A DNA stretch of 22,031 nucleotides, from assembly GCF_936933875.1 (NCBI RefSeq), contig NZ_CAKZIK010000049.1, forward strand, positions 1-22,031, given 5' to 3'. Positions 21,521-22,031 of this stretch are shown here, piece by piece; position 1 is the stretch's first letter, and each line of letters begins with the position of its first letter. The notes beneath the pieces are model-generated. The model did not search any database. It was not told where the DNA came from and worked only from the letters and a program-made list of their open reading frames with translations. Origin of the DNA: an uncultured Chryseobacterium sp. (GTDB lineage Bacteria > Bacteroidota > Bacteroidia > Flavobacteriales > Weeksellaceae). The position numbers were made by a program, and so were the translations under genes.

Positions 21521-22021
21521 TCAGTATTTTATCGACACAATTTCAAACTGCTTTTCCGCTTTTCCCAATTTCAATGTCACGCGATCGCTTACCTTTCTGT
21601 CCATAAAGATTTTCGCAATCGGAGAGGTAAACGCTATTTTCCCTTCTGCAACATTTGCCTCATCGACGCCCACGATCTGATAATGCTGGATTTTGGGATC
21701 GGAATCAACCGTAAAGCACACTTCAGCACCGAACTTCACTATATTTTTTGGTTGTTTGGCAAGGTTAACAATTTTCGCAGACGAAATTCGATCGAGTAAA
21801 AGTTGCAGTTTCGCATTGATTAAATTGACGGCAATGCGATTTTCATTCTCGTCCGAAATTAAGGTATTGTCGCGTTCGTGAATCATTTGATCACGTTCGG
21901 CGAGCAACTGACCGTATCCGAACTCGGTAACGAAGTTTACCGTACCGGGCGGTAAATCGGCACGCGGCGGAATCAGCGGAATTTCCTCCTGATCACCCTC
22001 TTTCACAAATCCTCTACTCAT
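21521..22021 (-). CDS. GreA/GreB-family transcript cleavage factor
   Basis: A 166-residue Gre-type factor, expected to enter the secondary channel of RNA polymerase and stimulate cleavage of backtracked RNA. After a flavobacterial-type leader 'MSRGFVKEGDQEEIPLIPPRADLPPG', residues about 35-90 form the coiled coil, with acidic turn 'SDENENR' (56-62) at the position of the catalytic D-x-x-E tip. The C-terminal FKBP-like domain contains 'VKFGAEVCFTVD', 'YQIVGVDEA', 'IAFTSPIAKIFMDRKVSDRVTL' and 'FEIVSIKY'. The 'SPIAK..M..KvGD' pattern is diagnostic for the family. It is transcribed convergently with ohr, and its promoter lies outside the window. Whether it is GreA- or GreB-like in function is open. 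Confidence 0.9.
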   Translation of the reverse strand: MSRGFVKEGDQEEIPLIPPRADLPPGTVNFVTEFGYGQLLAERDQMIHERDNTLISDENENRIAVNLINAKLQLLLDRISSAKIVNLAKQPKNIVKFGAEVCFTVDSDPKIQHYQIVGVDEANVAEGKIAFTSPIAKIFMDRKVSDRVTLKLGKAEKQFEIVSIKY

Positions 22022-22031
22022 ATATTCCAGT

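Noticed and set aside
1..22031. Mobile element, CRISPR array, toxin-antitoxin or phage defence system
   Set aside because: No transposase, integrase, regularly spaced repeats, terminal repeats or defence-type domains are visible; the only tRNA is at the edge and no adjacent integrase or direct repeat suggests an attachment site.

Overview
The window comes from a low-GC member of the Bacteroidota, most likely a Flavobacteriia of the Chryseobacterium/Kaistella type (Weeksellaceae). This rests on a SusC/SusD pair, Bacteroidota-type promoters (TAnnTTTG at -7), near absence of Shine-Dalgarno sequences, lipoproteins with SxxC/SC lipoboxes and overall protein character. The species assignment is inference.

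Layout. (1) 1-55: 5' part of a tRNA-Ala(GGC) on the minus strand, cut by the window edge. (2) 117-6379, minus strand: a complete tripartite RND efflux operon. In transcription order it holds a GbsR/MarR-like regulator, a lipoprotein membrane fusion protein, an AcrB/HAE1-type pump and a NodT/TolC-type outer-membrane lipoprotein. A perfect 9+9 bp palindrome lies just upstream of the -7 box and is the likely operator. (3) 6484-6996, minus: a GNAT acetyltransferase, followed by a 322 bp gap with hairpins and the terminator of the next unit.

(4) 7319-19450: a polysaccharide utilisation locus (PUL) built as two divergent arms. The minus arm reads: truncated GH26 (mannanase family) remnant, a GH5 subfamily 2-like endoglucanase fused to a CE2-type acetylesterase, a SASA/SGNH acetylesterase and a GH3 beta-glucosidase. 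The plus arm reads: SusC-like TonB-dependent transporter, SusD-like lipoprotein (its last codons appear frameshifted) and an IPT/TIG surface glycan-binding lipoprotein closed by a strong terminator. Together the enzymes would bind, import, deacetylate and hydrolyse an acetylated beta-1,4-linked glycan; acetylated glucomannan or a related beta-mannan/beta-glucan is my best guess. No SusR, hybrid two-component or ECF regulator is encoded in the window.

(5) 19451-19914: a 460 bp non-coding stretch with several dyads and a convincing promoter. (6) 19915-21477, plus: an organic-peroxide defence operon (nitroreductase, OhrR, Ohr) with its own terminator. (7) 21521-22021, minus: a GreA/GreB-type transcript cleavage factor.

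I found no CRISPR array, insertion sequence, integrase or phage gene. The most unusual items are the GH5-CE2 fusion, the decayed GH26 gene at the head of the enzyme operon, the SusD C-terminal frameshift, and the operator-like palindromes in front of the efflux and peroxide operons.
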